Origin: Thermohalobaculum sediminis
GTDB lineage: Bacteria > Pseudomonadota > Alphaproteobacteria > Rhodobacterales > Rhodobacteraceae
Reading direction: 5' to 3'
Assembly: GCF_023487995.1 (NCBI RefSeq)
Contig: NZ_JAMFKN010000001.1
Span: 496,001-560,000, forward strand
DNA length: 64,000 bases
Positions 26,795-36,758 of this stretch are shown in pieces. The notes below the pieces were generated by a model. That model did no database searches and had not been told where the DNA came from. It saw only the letters and a program-made list of their open reading frames with translations. Position 1 is the stretch's first letter, and each line of letters starts with the position of its first letter. The translations under genes and the position numbers were made by a program.

Positions 26795-27181
26795 TCAGGT
26801 GCGCTCGAGCGCCATTTCCCGCAAGGCGTCGAGCGGCACGATCTCGAGCGCGCGCCGGTGCGTCGCCCGTAGCGAGACCCGCGGCGCGTGGCCCGCGGCA
26901 TGGGCTTCGAGAAACCGCGCCGCGCACAGGCACCACCGATCCCCCGGCCTGAGGCCGGGAAAGCCGTATTCCGGACGCGGCGTCGAGAGGTCGTTGCCCT
27001 GCGCCTTCGAGAAGGCGAGGAATTCGGCCGTCATCACCGCGCAGACGGTGTGCGAGCCCCGGTCGGCGTCCGACGTGTCGCAGCAGCCATTGCGGAAGAA
27101 ACCCGTCATCGGCCGCGTCGAGCAGGGCTCGAGCGGTTCGCCGAGGATGTTGACCGATGCGTCGATGTCCAAGACCGCCAT
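26795..27181 (-). CDS. DUF2237 family protein
   Basis: A 128-residue protein matching the DUF2237 pattern: NILGEPLEPCS, TGFFRNGCC, SHTVCAVMTAEFLAFSK, GNDLSTP and FPGLRPGDRWCLCA. Five conserved Cys are visible (CS, GCC, VCA, WCLC). Their role is unknown; metal or redox function is possible. The length is typical for the family. The ATG at 27181 follows a weak ribosome binding site. The gap up to the SYLF gene (165 bp) must hold divergent promoters, but none is clear. Confidence 0.85.
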   Translation of the reverse strand: MAVLDIDASVNILGEPLEPCSTRPMTGFFRNGCCDTSDADRGSHTVCAVMTAEFLAFSKAQGNDLSTPRPEYGFPGLRPGDRWCLCAARFLEAHAAGHAPRVSLRATHRRALEIVPLDALREMALERT

Positions 27182-27346
27182 CGTTCTGCCCTCCGCGCCG
27201 CGCCGCTTTTTGCGACCGCCCTCGCTCCTTCGTGCCGCCGCAAAGGTATCGCTCAGCCCGCCGCGCGCAAGCCCGCGTCTTGTTCGCGACCCCATGCGGA
27301 CGCATATTTGCCCGACGCATGCTTGCAGATGAAGGGAGCGACAGCC

Positions 27347-27913
27347 ATGCACCTCACCCGACGCCCCGTCCTTGCCATGCTCGGCGCCCTGACGATGGCC
27401 GCGACCGCCCTGCCCGCCCAAGCCGAGGACGCGGCGGTGATCGACGCACGGGTCAACATCGCGCTCGAGAAGCTGTTCGCCGACGTACCCGGCACCCGCG
27501 AGCTGTCGCAGCGCGCGGTGGGCATCCTGGTAATGCCGGACGTCGTCAAGGGCGGCTTCATCCTCGGCGGCTCGTATGGCGAGGGTGCGCTGCGGCTCAA
27601 CGACGGGTCGGGCTTCCGCAACACGGCCGAGTACTACTCGGTCGGCGCAGCCTCGCTGGGGCTGCAGGCCGGGATCCAGTCGAGCAGCCACGCGCTGTTC
27701 TTTCTGACAGACAGCGCGCTCCGGAAATTCCGCCGCGCCGATGGCTGGGAGGCCGGCGTCGACGCCGAGGTCACCTTCCCCGAGAAGGGCATGAATGTCG
27801 GCGCCGACACGACGACCGCCCAGAAGCCGATCGTGGCCTTCGTGTTCGCGCAGGACGGGCTCCTGCTCGGCGCGAGCCTCGAGGGCGCCAAGTACTCGCG
27901 CATCGTCCGCTGA
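27347..27913 (+). CDS. SYLF/YSC84-domain protein, secreted, lipid-binding type
   Basis: A 188-residue protein with a signal peptide (MHLTRRPVLAMLGALTMAATALPAQA, too long to be cytosolic), then the SYLF/YSC84 domain: SQRAVGILVMPDVVKGGFILGGSYGEGAL, LQAGIQSSSHALFFLT and AEVTFPEKGMN. Eukaryotic relatives bind phosphoinositides. Bacterial ones (BPSL1445-like) are periplasmic or outer-membrane-associated lipid binders of unclear role. GGGAG lies 8 nt before the ATG at 27347, preferred over the ATG at 27329. Confidence 0.85.
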   Translation: MHLTRRPVLAMLGALTMAATALPAQAEDAAVIDARVNIALEKLFADVPGTRELSQRAVGILVMPDVVKGGFILGGSYGEGALRLNDGSGFRNTAEYYSVGAASLGLQAGIQSSSHALFFLTDSALRKFRRADGWEAGVDAEVTFPEKGMNVGADTTTAQKPIVAFVFAQDGLLLGASLEGAKYSRIVR

Positions 27914-27956
27914 ACCGCGCGCGCGGCGGCGGGCCTCGCCGCCCCCGGGCGCGGGG

Positions 27957-28655
27957 TCAGAGCGCCGCCTCGGCCGCCTCGCGGATCGCATGGATGTTGC
28001 GGCCGTAGACCGATGGGTCGGCGACCGATCCGCCCTTGAAGACGCCCGAGCCCGCGACCAGCACGTCGGCACCCAGCGCCGCGCAGTTCCCCGCGTTGGC
28101 GGGGACGACGCCGCCGTCGATCTCGATATGGATGTCTCGCTCGGCCGTCATCTCCGAGAGGCGCGCAATCTTGGGCAGCACCGCCTCGATGAAGGCCTGC
28201 CCGCCGAAGCCGGGGTTGACCGTCATGACGCAGATCAGGTCGATCTGGTCGAGCACATGCTCGATCGCCTCGGCCGGCGTCGCGGGGTTGAGCGCCACGC
28301 CCGCCTTGCAGCCCAGCGCCCGGATCGCCTGGAGGCTGCGGTGCAGGTGCGGCCCGGCCTCGGCATGGACCGTCAGGATGTCCGCGCCGGCCCTGGCGAA
28401 GGCCTCGAGATAGGCGTCGCAGGGCGCGATCATCAGGTGGACATCCATCACCCCCCGGATATGCGGGCGCAGCGCCGCGCAGACATTCGGACCGATGGTG
28501 ATGTTGGGCACGAAATGGCCGTCCATCACGTCGACATGCACCCAGTCGGCCCCCTCGGCCTCGATGGCGCGGCATTCGGCGCCGAGATTGGCGAAGTCCG
28601 CCGACAGGATCGAGGGCGCGATCTTGATGCGGCGGTCGAAGGACTCGTAGGCCAT
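27957..28655 (-). CDS. rpe: Ribulose-phosphate 3-epimerase
   Basis: A 232-residue TIM-barrel enzyme with the family landmarks IAPSILSADFANLG, WVHVDVMDGHFVPNITIGP, DVHLMI, VMTVNPGFGGQAFI and IDGGV. The metal and acid-base residues (His and Asp in VDVMDGHF, Asp in IDGG) are present. It interconverts ribulose 5-phosphate and xylulose 5-phosphate in the pentose phosphate and Calvin cycles. No Calvin-cycle neighbours are in the window, so it is probably the housekeeping copy. The length is normal. Confidence 0.96.
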   Translation of the reverse strand: MAYESFDRRIKIAPSILSADFANLGAECRAIEAEGADWVHVDVMDGHFVPNITIGPNVCAALRPHIRGVMDVHLMIAPCDAYLEAFARAGADILTVHAEAGPHLHRSLQAIRALGCKAGVALNPATPAEAIEHVLDQIDLICVMTVNPGFGGQAFIEAVLPKIARLSEMTAERDIHIEIDGGVVPANAGNCAALGADVLVAGSGVFKGGSVADPSVYGRNIHAIREAAEAAL

Positions 28656-28736
28656 GGGGTGCTGCTCCTGCGGCTCGGGGCGTCGGCGCCTGATTAACGG
28701 ATGGCCGCGCGGGGCGAAAGCCCCGTTCCGGCGCGC

Positions 28737-29405
28737 TCAGGCGTGCTCGGCCAGCGCCCGGAACAGCCGCGCGTCGCGGCGCGAGAGCAGCAGGTATTCC
28801 GGGTGCCACTGCACGCCGATGACGAGGCGCGGCCCCTCCTCGCCCTCGATCGCCTGCACCACTCCGGCCTCGTCCCAGGCGACGGGCGCGAGCCCCGCGC
28901 CCAGCCGGTCCACGGACTGGCGGTGCAGGGCGTTCACGCGGCTCGGCTCCGCTCCCAGGATATGCGCGAGCCGCGAGCCGGGCGCGATGCGCACCAGCTT
29001 GCGCGGCAGCGGCGTGTTGAGCCGGCGCGCGCCGGGATAGCTGTCATAGATGTCCTCGTGCAGCGTGCCGCCGCGCGCGACATTGATGAGCTGCGCGCCG
29101 CGGCAGACGCCGAGGATCGGCAAGCGGAGGTTCTCGGCCTCCTCGATCAGGCCAAGCTCGAGCCGGTCGCGCGCCACGTCGAAACGCGAATGCGGCATGA
29201 GCTCGCCGCCATAGAGCTCGATGCCCACATCGTCGCCGCCGCCGATGATGAGCCCGTCGAGCCCCTTGAGGTTGCCGCGCGCGCGCCCCGTCTCGATCCG
29301 CACCGCCACCGCGCCGGCGCGGTGCAGCCCCCAGCGGAAGAACGGAAAGACGCGCCAGCCGGTGCGCGTCGAGACCGAGACGCCGATATGGGGATGGCGG
29401 CTCAT
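28737..29405 (-). CDS. Class I glutamine amidotransferase-like hydrolase (PuuD/peptidase C26 type)
   Basis: A 222-residue protein with IGVS at the N-terminus, ILGVCRGAQLINVARGG (nucleophile Cys in GVCRG) and VIGVQWHPEYL (catalytic His-Glu). This is the gamma-glutamyl hydrolase layout of PuuD. PuuD cleaves gamma-glutamyl-GABA in putrescine breakdown; the neighbouring genes (rpe and a dehydrogenase) give no support for that pathway here. The substrate is therefore open. It starts at ATG 29405 with no strong ribosome binding site visible. Confidence 0.8.
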   Translation of the reverse strand: MSRHPHIGVSVSTRTGWRVFPFFRWGLHRAGAVAVRIETGRARGNLKGLDGLIIGGGDDVGIELYGGELMPHSRFDVARDRLELGLIEEAENLRLPILGVCRGAQLINVARGGTLHEDIYDSYPGARRLNTPLPRKLVRIAPGSRLAHILGAEPSRVNALHRQSVDRLGAGLAPVAWDEAGVVQAIEGEEGPRLVIGVQWHPEYLLLSRRDARLFRALAEHA

Positions 29406-29496
29406 CGCCCGACCACCCGGTCATGGCGCGGCCCGATGGAATCCCGCCGCGGATGCCCCCGCGACGGGATGCGTGCCGCGCCGTGCGGATGCGCTC

Positions 29497-30363
29497 TCAG
29501 TGCTTGAGCCGACGCAGCAGCGACGAGGTGTCCCACCGGCCACCGCCCATGTCCTGCACCTCGCCATAGAACTGGTCGACCAGCGCGGTCACCGGCAGGC
29601 GCGCGCCATTGCGCTTGGCTTCGTCGAGGCAGATGCCAAGGTCCTTGCGCATCCAGTCGACCGCGAAGCCGAAGTCGAACTTGTCGTCCAGCATCGTCTC
29701 ATAGCGGTTCGACATCTGCCACGACCCGGCCGCGCCCTTCGAGATCACGTCGACTACCGCGCGCCCGTCGAGCCCCGCCTTCTGCGCGAAGTTCAGCCCC
29801 TCGGCCAACCCCTGCACCAGCCCCGCGATGCAGATCTGGTTGACCATCTTGGTGAGCTGCCCCGCCCCCGGTCCGCCCAGCAGGCGGCAGGCGCGGGCAT
29901 AGGCCATGATCACCGGCTCGGCCCGGGCATAGGGCGCCTCCTCGCCGCCGCACATCACGGTCAGCACGCCGTTCTCGGCGCCGGCCTGCCCGCCCGAGAC
30001 GGGGGCGTCTACGAACGCGATCCCCGATTTCGCGGCCTCGGCGTGGAGTTCGCGCGCGACATTCGCGCTCGCCGTCGTGTGGTCCACCAGCACCGCGCCC
30101 TTCGCCATCCCGGCAAGCGCGCCATCGGGGCCGAGCACGACCGAGCGCAGGTCGTCGTCGTTGCCGACGCAGACCATCACGAATTCGGCCCCCTCGACCG
30201 CCTCGCGCGGGGTTGCGGCCCAGGACCCGCCATGCTTGCCGGCCCAGGCCTGCGCCTTCGCCGCGGTGCGGTTGTAGACCGTCACCGCGTGCCCCTTCGC
30301 GGCCAGGTGCCCGGCCATCGGGAAGCCCATCACGCCCAGTCCCAGGAAACTCACCTTCGCCAC
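29497..30363 (-). CDS. NAD(P)-dependent beta-hydroxyacid dehydrogenase (3-hydroxyisobutyrate dehydrogenase family)
   Basis: A 288-residue protein with the Rossmann motif FLGLGVMGFPMAGHL, DAPVSGGQAGAENGVLTVMCGG for substrate binding, and the catalytic Lys in GAGQLTKMVNQ. Family members oxidise 3-hydroxyisobutyrate or reduce tartronate or succinic semialdehyde. GTG 30363 is the likely start: GGGGGAGA lies 6 nt upstream, and the glycine-rich loop begins as expected about 8 residues in. It is divergent from the acylase gene. Confidence 0.86.
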   Translation of the reverse strand: MAKVSFLGLGVMGFPMAGHLAAKGHAVTVYNRTAAKAQAWAGKHGGSWAATPREAVEGAEFVMVCVGNDDDLRSVVLGPDGALAGMAKGAVLVDHTTASANVARELHAEAAKSGIAFVDAPVSGGQAGAENGVLTVMCGGEEAPYARAEPVIMAYARACRLLGGPGAGQLTKMVNQICIAGLVQGLAEGLNFAQKAGLDGRAVVDVISKGAAGSWQMSNRYETMLDDKFDFGFAVDWMRKDLGICLDEAKRNGARLPVTALVDQFYGEVQDMGGGRWDTSSLLRRLKH

Positions 30364-30543
30364 TGTCTTTCTCCCCCGGCCTCGCAGACCGTGCTGTCGC
30401 CGCCTTGCTGTTGAACCTGCGCGATGCATCTGAAAGAAGGATCGCGCGCGCGGGGCGCAGGTTGGTCCGAGGCCGGGCCCCCGTCAAGGGCAACCGCCCG
30501 GGGGATTTCGGCAGGTGGTCAGGCGGAAGGACGGGCAGGCGAG

Positions 30544-33039
30544 ATGAATGCGATCCTGCGATGGCTGCTGCGCGGGCTCGCGCTCCTTGCCGCGCTCGTC
30601 GCGCTCGGGGCCACGCTCGCATCCTATCTGGTCACGCGATCGCTGCCGGATCCGAACGCCACCGTGACGCTGGCGGGCCTCGACGCCCCGGTCCGCGTGA
30701 TCCGCGACGCCAACGCCGTGCCCCATATCCGCGCCGCCAGCGCGCGCGACGCGGCATTCGCGCTGGGCGTCGTGCACGCGCAGGACCGGCTGTGGCAGAT
30801 GGAAGTGGCGCGCCGGGCGGCACAGGGACGGCTCTCCGCGATCCTGGGCGAGCGCACGGTCGCGCTCGACCGGCTGGTCAAGACGCTCGACATCTACGGC
30901 CATGCCCGGCGCTCGGTCGAGGAGCAGACGCCGCAGACGCAAGCCGCGCTCGGCGCCTATGCCGAGGGCGTCAACGCCTGGATCCGCCATGTCGACCGCG
31001 AGGCGCTGGGCCGCGGCGCGCCCGAGTTCTTCCTGTTCGGCGACGAGGGCCTGGCGCCCTGGACCGAGGCCGATTCGCTCGCGATCCTCAAGATGATGGC
31101 CCTTCGGCTGTCGGCGGCGGCGCGATCCGAGGTGCGGCGCGGCCGCTTCCTCCTCAGCCTGCCGCCCGAGCGGGTGCGCGACATCCTGCCCGACTATCCC
31201 GGGCCCGCGGTCACGACGCCGCCGCGCTTTGCCGGTCTGTTCCCCGGCGCACGCTTCGCGGGTCCGTCCGAGGCGGCGGCGGCCGACCCGCTGCTCGCCC
31301 TGCTAGGCCCCGTGCAGCGGCCGGAAAGCGCCGGTGCCTCGAATGCCTGGGCGGTGGACGGCAGCCGGTCGGCCACCGGCAAGCCGCTGTTGGCGACCGA
31401 CCCGCATCTGTGGCTGTCGGCGCCGTCGCTCTGGTATCTGGCGGACGTGCAGGGCGGCGATCTGGCGGTGATCGGCGGCACCCTGCCCGGCACGCCGCTG
31501 GTGCTGATCGGGCGCAACCGCACGCTGGGCTGGGGGCTTGCGACCACCACCGCGGACGACCAGGACCTGTTCATCGAGCGGATGAACCCCGACAACCCCG
31601 ACCTCTACCTGACACCCGATGGCTGGCAGCCCTTCGAGACGCGGCGCATCCGCATCGACGTGCGCGGCGGCGAGCCGATCATCGAGACGGTGCGCGCCAC
31701 CCGCAACGGGCCGGTGCTGGCGCATGACATGCTGGGCGTGGACGCGATCACGCCCGAGGGGCACGCGGCCGCGCTGCGCTGGACCGCGCTCGACGCGCCC
31801 GACCACACGATGAGCGCGATGCTGGCGCTGATGCGCGCGGCCAGCGCCGACGACGTGGCGGCGGCCGCGGCGATGGCGCTCGCGCCCGCGCAGAACGTCG
31901 TCTTCTCGGACGGGCGCGACATCGGCATGGTGGTGGCAGGCGCCCTGCCGGTGCGCCGCGCCGACAGCCCCAGCCAGGGCCGCGTCCCCTCGCCCGGCTG
32001 GCTTGCCGAAACCGCCTGGCAGGGCATCCGGCCGGCGGCGGAGAACCCGCGCGCCCTCTCCCCCGCCACGGGGGCGGTGGCAAATGCCAACAACCGCATC
32101 ACCGACGCGCCCTTCCCCGACCATGTCGGCTTCGACTGGGACGCCCCCTACCGCATCCGGCGGATCGAGAAGGAGCTGTCGGCGCGCGACTTCCACTCGC
32201 GCGACAGCTTCGTCGCGCTCCAGAACGACGCGGTGTCGGAAATGGCGCGCGCGGTGCTGCCCCTGATCGCGCGCGACTTGTGGTGGCGCGGCCAGACCGA
32301 GCCCGACACCCCCGCGGGCGAGCCGGCCCGGCGAGCGCGGGCGCTGCGGCTCCTTGCCGCCTGGAGCGGCGACATGGACCGCCACGCGCCCGAGCCGCTG
32401 ATCTTCTCGGAATGGATGCGCCAGCTCACCCGGCGGCTTGCGGCGGACGAGCTGGGCCCCCTGTTCGGCGAGATCGAGGGGCCGCGGCCGCTCTTCGTCG
32501 AGCGCGTGTTTCTCGACATCGACGGCGCCGGCGCCTGGTGCGACGTCGACAAGACCCCGCAGACCGAGACCTGCGCCGAGATTGCGGCGCTGGCCTTCGA
32601 CGACGCGATGGCGAGCCTGACCCGGGATTACGGCACCAACATCGACGGCTGGCGCTGGGGTGCGGCGCATGTCGCCGAGCAGAAGCACACGCCGCTGGGC
32701 TTCCTGGGGCCGCTTGGGCTCCTGTTCTCGGTCACGCACGAAACGTCGGGTGGCGACTACACGATCCTTCGCGGGCAGACGGCCGGCAAGGGACCCGAGC
32801 CCTTCGCCAACATCCATGCCTCGGGCCTGCGCGCTGTCTACGATTTCGCCGATCTCGACCGCTCGGTGATGATCGTCTCGACCGGCCAGAGCGGGCATCC
32901 CTTCTCGCGCCACTACGACGATCTGGGCGACCTATGGGCGCGCGGCGACATGATCCCGATGTCGATGCAGGACGACGAGGCGCGGGCCGGGGGAATAGGC
33001 ACCATGACGCTGGTGCCGGCGAACGTATCGGGGCGTTGA
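30544..33039 (+). CDS. Penicillin acylase-family Ntn hydrolase
   Basis: An 831-residue precursor. A hydrophobic N-terminal segment (~5-32) is a signal anchor or signal peptide. RVIRDANAVPHIRAASARDAAFALGVVHAQDRLWQMEVARR follows the family closely and forms the alpha subunit. Ser266 in GASNAWAVDG is the expected self-cleavage point and N-terminal nucleophile of the beta subunit. ATDPHL and NRTLGWGLATT are further beta-subunit motifs. It hydrolyses acyl amides in the periplasm; N-acyl-homoserine lactones or N-acyl amino acids are as likely as beta-lactams. The start at 30544 follows GGCAGGCGAG. Confidence 0.88.
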   Translation: MNAILRWLLRGLALLAALVALGATLASYLVTRSLPDPNATVTLAGLDAPVRVIRDANAVPHIRAASARDAAFALGVVHAQDRLWQMEVARRAAQGRLSAILGERTVALDRLVKTLDIYGHARRSVEEQTPQTQAALGAYAEGVNAWIRHVDREALGRGAPEFFLFGDEGLAPWTEADSLAILKMMALRLSAAARSEVRRGRFLLSLPPERVRDILPDYPGPAVTTPPRFAGLFPGARFAGPSEAAAADPLLALLGPVQRPESAGASNAWAVDGSRSATGKPLLATDPHLWLSAPSLWYLADVQGGDLAVIGGTLPGTPLVLIGRNRTLGWGLATTTADDQDLFIERMNPDNPDLYLTPDGWQPFETRRIRIDVRGGEPIIETVRATRNGPVLAHDMLGVDAITPEGHAAALRWTALDAPDHTMSAMLALMRAASADDVAAAAAMALAPAQNVVFSDGRDIGMVVAGALPVRRADSPSQGRVPSPGWLAETAWQGIRPAAENPRALSPATGAVANANNRITDAPFPDHVGFDWDAPYRIRRIEKELSARDFHSRDSFVALQNDAVSEMARAVLPLIARDLWWRGQTEPDTPAGEPARRARALRLLAAWSGDMDRHAPEPLIFSEWMRQLTRRLAADELGPLFGEIEGPRPLFVERVFLDIDGAGAWCDVDKTPQTETCAEIAALAFDDAMASLTRDYGTNIDGWRWGAAHVAEQKHTPLGFLGPLGLLFSVTHETSGGDYTILRGQTAGKGPEPFANIHASGLRAVYDFADLDRSVMIVSTGQSGHPFSRHYDDLGDLWARGDMIPMSMQDDEARAGGIGTMTLVPANVSGR

Positions 33040-33142
33040 CGGCCGCCCTCTCGCGGCTCGCCGTCCGATCACAAGGGCCGGACGCCAGGCCTCAAGCCCG
33101 ATCGGGCCAGCGACGCAGCCCGCAGGATCGTCGCGTCCTGGG

Positions 33143-33337
33143 TCAGTCGCGCTCCGAGCCGCGGCCGCCCATCGCTTCGCCAGCCACGATCATCGCGGCA
33201 CGCATGGGGGCCGACATCATGGTCGCCATCATGGCGAAGCCCTGCATGAAGGCCTGAGCCTGGCTGAAGCTGAACGGGTCGATCCCCATGTCGTCGGCCG
33301 GGGTCTTGACCCCCGGTGTCGTAGGTCCACACGGCAT
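33143..33337 (-). CDS. Small Met-rich protein, unknown function
   Basis: A 64-residue protein with ten Met, including FMQGFAMMATMMSAPMRAAM, which looks like one amphipathic helix, and a charged C-terminus. CAGGACAAGAAA before the ATG at 33337 is a plausible ribosome binding site; an internal Met (MGIDPFSF) is another candidate start. It follows sufS on the same strand after 168 bp of AT-richer DNA that carries a GTGAAA...TTTCAC inverted repeat (33430-33454). No homology is recognised, so coding is likely but not certain. Confidence 0.5.
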   Translation of the reverse strand: MPCGPTTPGVKTPADDMGIDPFSFSQAQAFMQGFAMMATMMSAPMRAAMIVAGEAMGGRGSERD

Positions 33338-33505
33338 TTTCTTGTCCTGCCCCGGTTATCCATCACGCGCGGGAAGATTCTGCCCGCCGGAAGTCAAGGT
33401 AATGTCACACTGGGGCGGCGTCGAGCATTGTGAAACAGGGTTTCGAAATTTCACTGATTTGTGCGGCCGCGAAACGACAGTTTCTTGCGTGCGACCGCCC
33501 TCGGG

Positions 33506-34723
<1,218 letters not shown>

Positions 34724-34742
34724 CAGGATGCCTCCGCCAGCC

Positions 34743-35318
34743 TCAGGGGGCCGGCATCATGTTCATGAAGAGCGCCGAGACGAGGAGAAGCGCGCCCGTG
34801 ATCACGCCCATCACCGCCCAGACACTGCCAAAGCCGTGCAGCACCGCGGTGTAGACCGCCAGCACCCAGAGCCAGACGATCCCCGCCGCCACCATCAGCC
34901 CCAGCATCGCCGGCGAGACCCCGCTCCCGGCTGCGATCTGCGCCATTCCCAGCAGGAAGGGCGGCGCCAGAAGCGTCGTCACCAGCGTGTGCCAGCCGAC
35001 GATCACGAAGGCCTGCAGCCGCGATCCGGTCCCGCCGAACAACCTCCCGACGGCGAAGATCATAAACGACATCATGCCCGCCAGCAGGACCTGCAGGAGC
35101 AGGTTGAGCAGGTGCATGGCAAGTGGCAGGCCCTCGAACCCTTCGGGCAGTGTCCGCGCGCCGGGCAGCAGGATCTGGATGACCGCCTGCAGCGAATAGG
35201 CCAGCACGATGAACAGCAGCGCCGTGTCGATCCCGTGATTGGCCGAAAGGACCCAGTGCGCCGAGCGGCGCGGCTGGAACAGGCCCTCGACAAGCCGGGC
35301 CAGAAGATCGCGGATCAC
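34743..35318 (-). CDS. Yip1-domain-like membrane protein (suf operon, copy 1)
   Basis: A 191-residue protein with about five hydrophobic helices in the C-terminal three quarters. Its N-terminus, MIRDLLARLVEGLFQPRRSA, is the amphipathic helix common before bacterial Yip1 domains. It is the most typical Yip1-like member of three adjacent membrane genes between sufD and sufS. It lies 18 bp after copy 2 and 19 bp before sufS, so they are surely co-transcribed. Its function is unknown. Confidence 0.7.
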   Translation of the reverse strand: MIRDLLARLVEGLFQPRRSAHWVLSANHGIDTALLFIVLAYSLQAVIQILLPGARTLPEGFEGLPLAMHLLNLLLQVLLAGMMSFMIFAVGRLFGGTGSRLQAFVIVGWHTLVTTLLAPPFLLGMAQIAAGSGVSPAMLGLMVAAGIVWLWVLAVYTAVLHGFGSVWAVMGVITGALLLVSALFMNMMPAP

Positions 35319-35336
35319 TCGGCCTCCCGCTGCTGC

Positions 35337-36038
35337 TCAGCGTCCGTAGTTGGCGTAGACATAGATACCAAGCACGAGCAGCGCCACCGTCAGCAGCGAG
35401 AACGCGATGAATACGGGCGAGGTGTTCCGGAAGCGGTGCGCCTCCGCCACCGACGCCGAGACGAAGAAGACGAAGAAGACCATCCCGATCAGATGCGCGG
35501 GCAGCGTGATCGCGGGCTCGGCCAAGATCGGCGCATATGGCTCGAGATGCGCGAACAGGGCCACGATCAGCGCCCCGATCACCCCGATCGGCGCCGCCAC
35601 AAGCGAGGCCCAGAACACCCCGGTCCGCGTGTCGCGCCACGAGCCCTCGCCGCCGCACATGCGGCAAGCGAAGGCGATGGCCCCCGAAAAGAGATAGAGC
35701 GTGAGCGTCCGCAGGAACAGCGCCGCGACCAGCCACAACCCGATCTCGAGCGGCAGCTTCTCCGACGCGCCCGATCCCGGCGAGATCACCAGGGACACGC
35801 CCCGGTTGAGAAAGAAGATCACGTCCGAGAGCAGCACGAAGAACAGCAGCCGCGCCTCGCTGGGATTCTCGCCAATCAGCTGGCGCGTCGCCGCGCGCAT
35901 GTCGATGTAACTGAGCTTCATCCGCGCCCAGAGCGACATGCCCTGGAAGCTGTCCTCGTCGCCCCGGATGTCCGAAAGCCGCACATCCGGCAGATCCGAC
36001 ACGAATGTGCCGTCCAGTCTGCGTTCTCCGATCGCCAT
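35337..36038 (-). CDS. Yip1-like membrane protein (suf operon, copy 2)
   Basis: A 233-residue protein with a cytosolic N-terminal stretch of ~65 residues, then about five hydrophobic helices. The segment YIDMRAATRQLIGENPSEARLLFFVLLSD is clearly related to a segment of copy 3 (ADMRGSMRGLLAEAPSEGRLLFLAMLSG). A CRMCGGEGSW motif carries two Cys. The start at 36038 follows GGGAGGTTGCTTGCG. It shares no motif with known Suf proteins. Confidence 0.7.
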   Translation of the reverse strand: MAIGERRLDGTFVSDLPDVRLSDIRGDEDSFQGMSLWARMKLSYIDMRAATRQLIGENPSEARLLFFVLLSDVIFFLNRGVSLVISPGSGASEKLPLEIGLWLVAALFLRTLTLYLFSGAIAFACRMCGGEGSWRDTRTGVFWASLVAAPIGVIGALIVALFAHLEPYAPILAEPAITLPAHLIGMVFFVFFVSASVAEAHRFRNTSPVFIAFSLLTVALLVLGIYVYANYGR

Positions 36039-36109
36039 CGCAAGCAACCTCCCTCGCTCCCCAGCGGAGTGCCCGACGCGGTAACGCACGCATGAACAAC
36101 GCGGGCATC

Positions 36110-36712
36110 TCAGACACTGCCCGCGACGCCGATCGCCGCCACCGCCCCGATGGCTGCGAGGCTCACGCCAAGGAACACGAGGCCGGCGCGCCGGAACCCG
36201 TGCGCCTCAGCCAGACACCATGAAAGTGCGACCGCAAGGGCCACCGGCGCAAGACTTTGGATGAAGATTGCGGCCCATCCCTCGCCATTCGGGCCGAATC
36301 CATCCGCCAGTGTGGCCGCGAAGCCGACCGGTGCGGCCGCAAGGGCCGACCAGAACACCGCCGCGCGACTCGCCCGCCAGTCGCCGTGCCCGCCCGCGGC
36401 CCGCGCCGCAAGCCCCGCGATCCCCGCAAGTCCATAGAGCGCGAGAGTGCGAAAGAACACCGCGCCGACGAAGTTCGCGGCCACCCGCGCCGTCAACTCG
36501 TCCGGCGGGATGCGCGCCGCGGCCGGGTCGAGCCAGAGGCCCGCGACGCCGGAGAGGAACGCCACGAGCCCCGAGAGCATGGCGAGGAACAGGAGCCGCC
36601 CCTCGCTCGGCGCCTCGGCCAGGAGCCCCCGCATCGAGCCGCGCATGTCGGCCCAGAAGGTGAGAACCCGCAGCGCGAGCGCCTGTCCGCCGATGGCCGC
36701 CGCGTCCGCCAT
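36110..36712 (-). CDS. Yip1-like membrane protein (suf operon, copy 3)
   Basis: A 200-residue protein with about five hydrophobic helices, homologous to copy 2 through the DMR...PSE-RLLF segment and the helix order, so the pair probably arose by tandem duplication. It starts at 36712, 46 bp after sufD. The frame open further upstream overlaps sufD antisense-like low-complexity sequence and is rejected. Confidence 0.68.
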   Translation of the reverse strand: MADAAAIGGQALALRVLTFWADMRGSMRGLLAEAPSEGRLLFLAMLSGLVAFLSGVAGLWLDPAAARIPPDELTARVAANFVGAVFFRTLALYGLAGIAGLAARAAGGHGDWRASRAAVFWSALAAAPVGFAATLADGFGPNGEGWAAIFIQSLAPVALAVALSWCLAEAHGFRRAGLVFLGVSLAAIGAVAAIGVAGSV

Positions 36713-36758
36713 GACCCGCCGACGATCCTCCCTTCCGCCATGGCCCGCCGGGGTCCGC

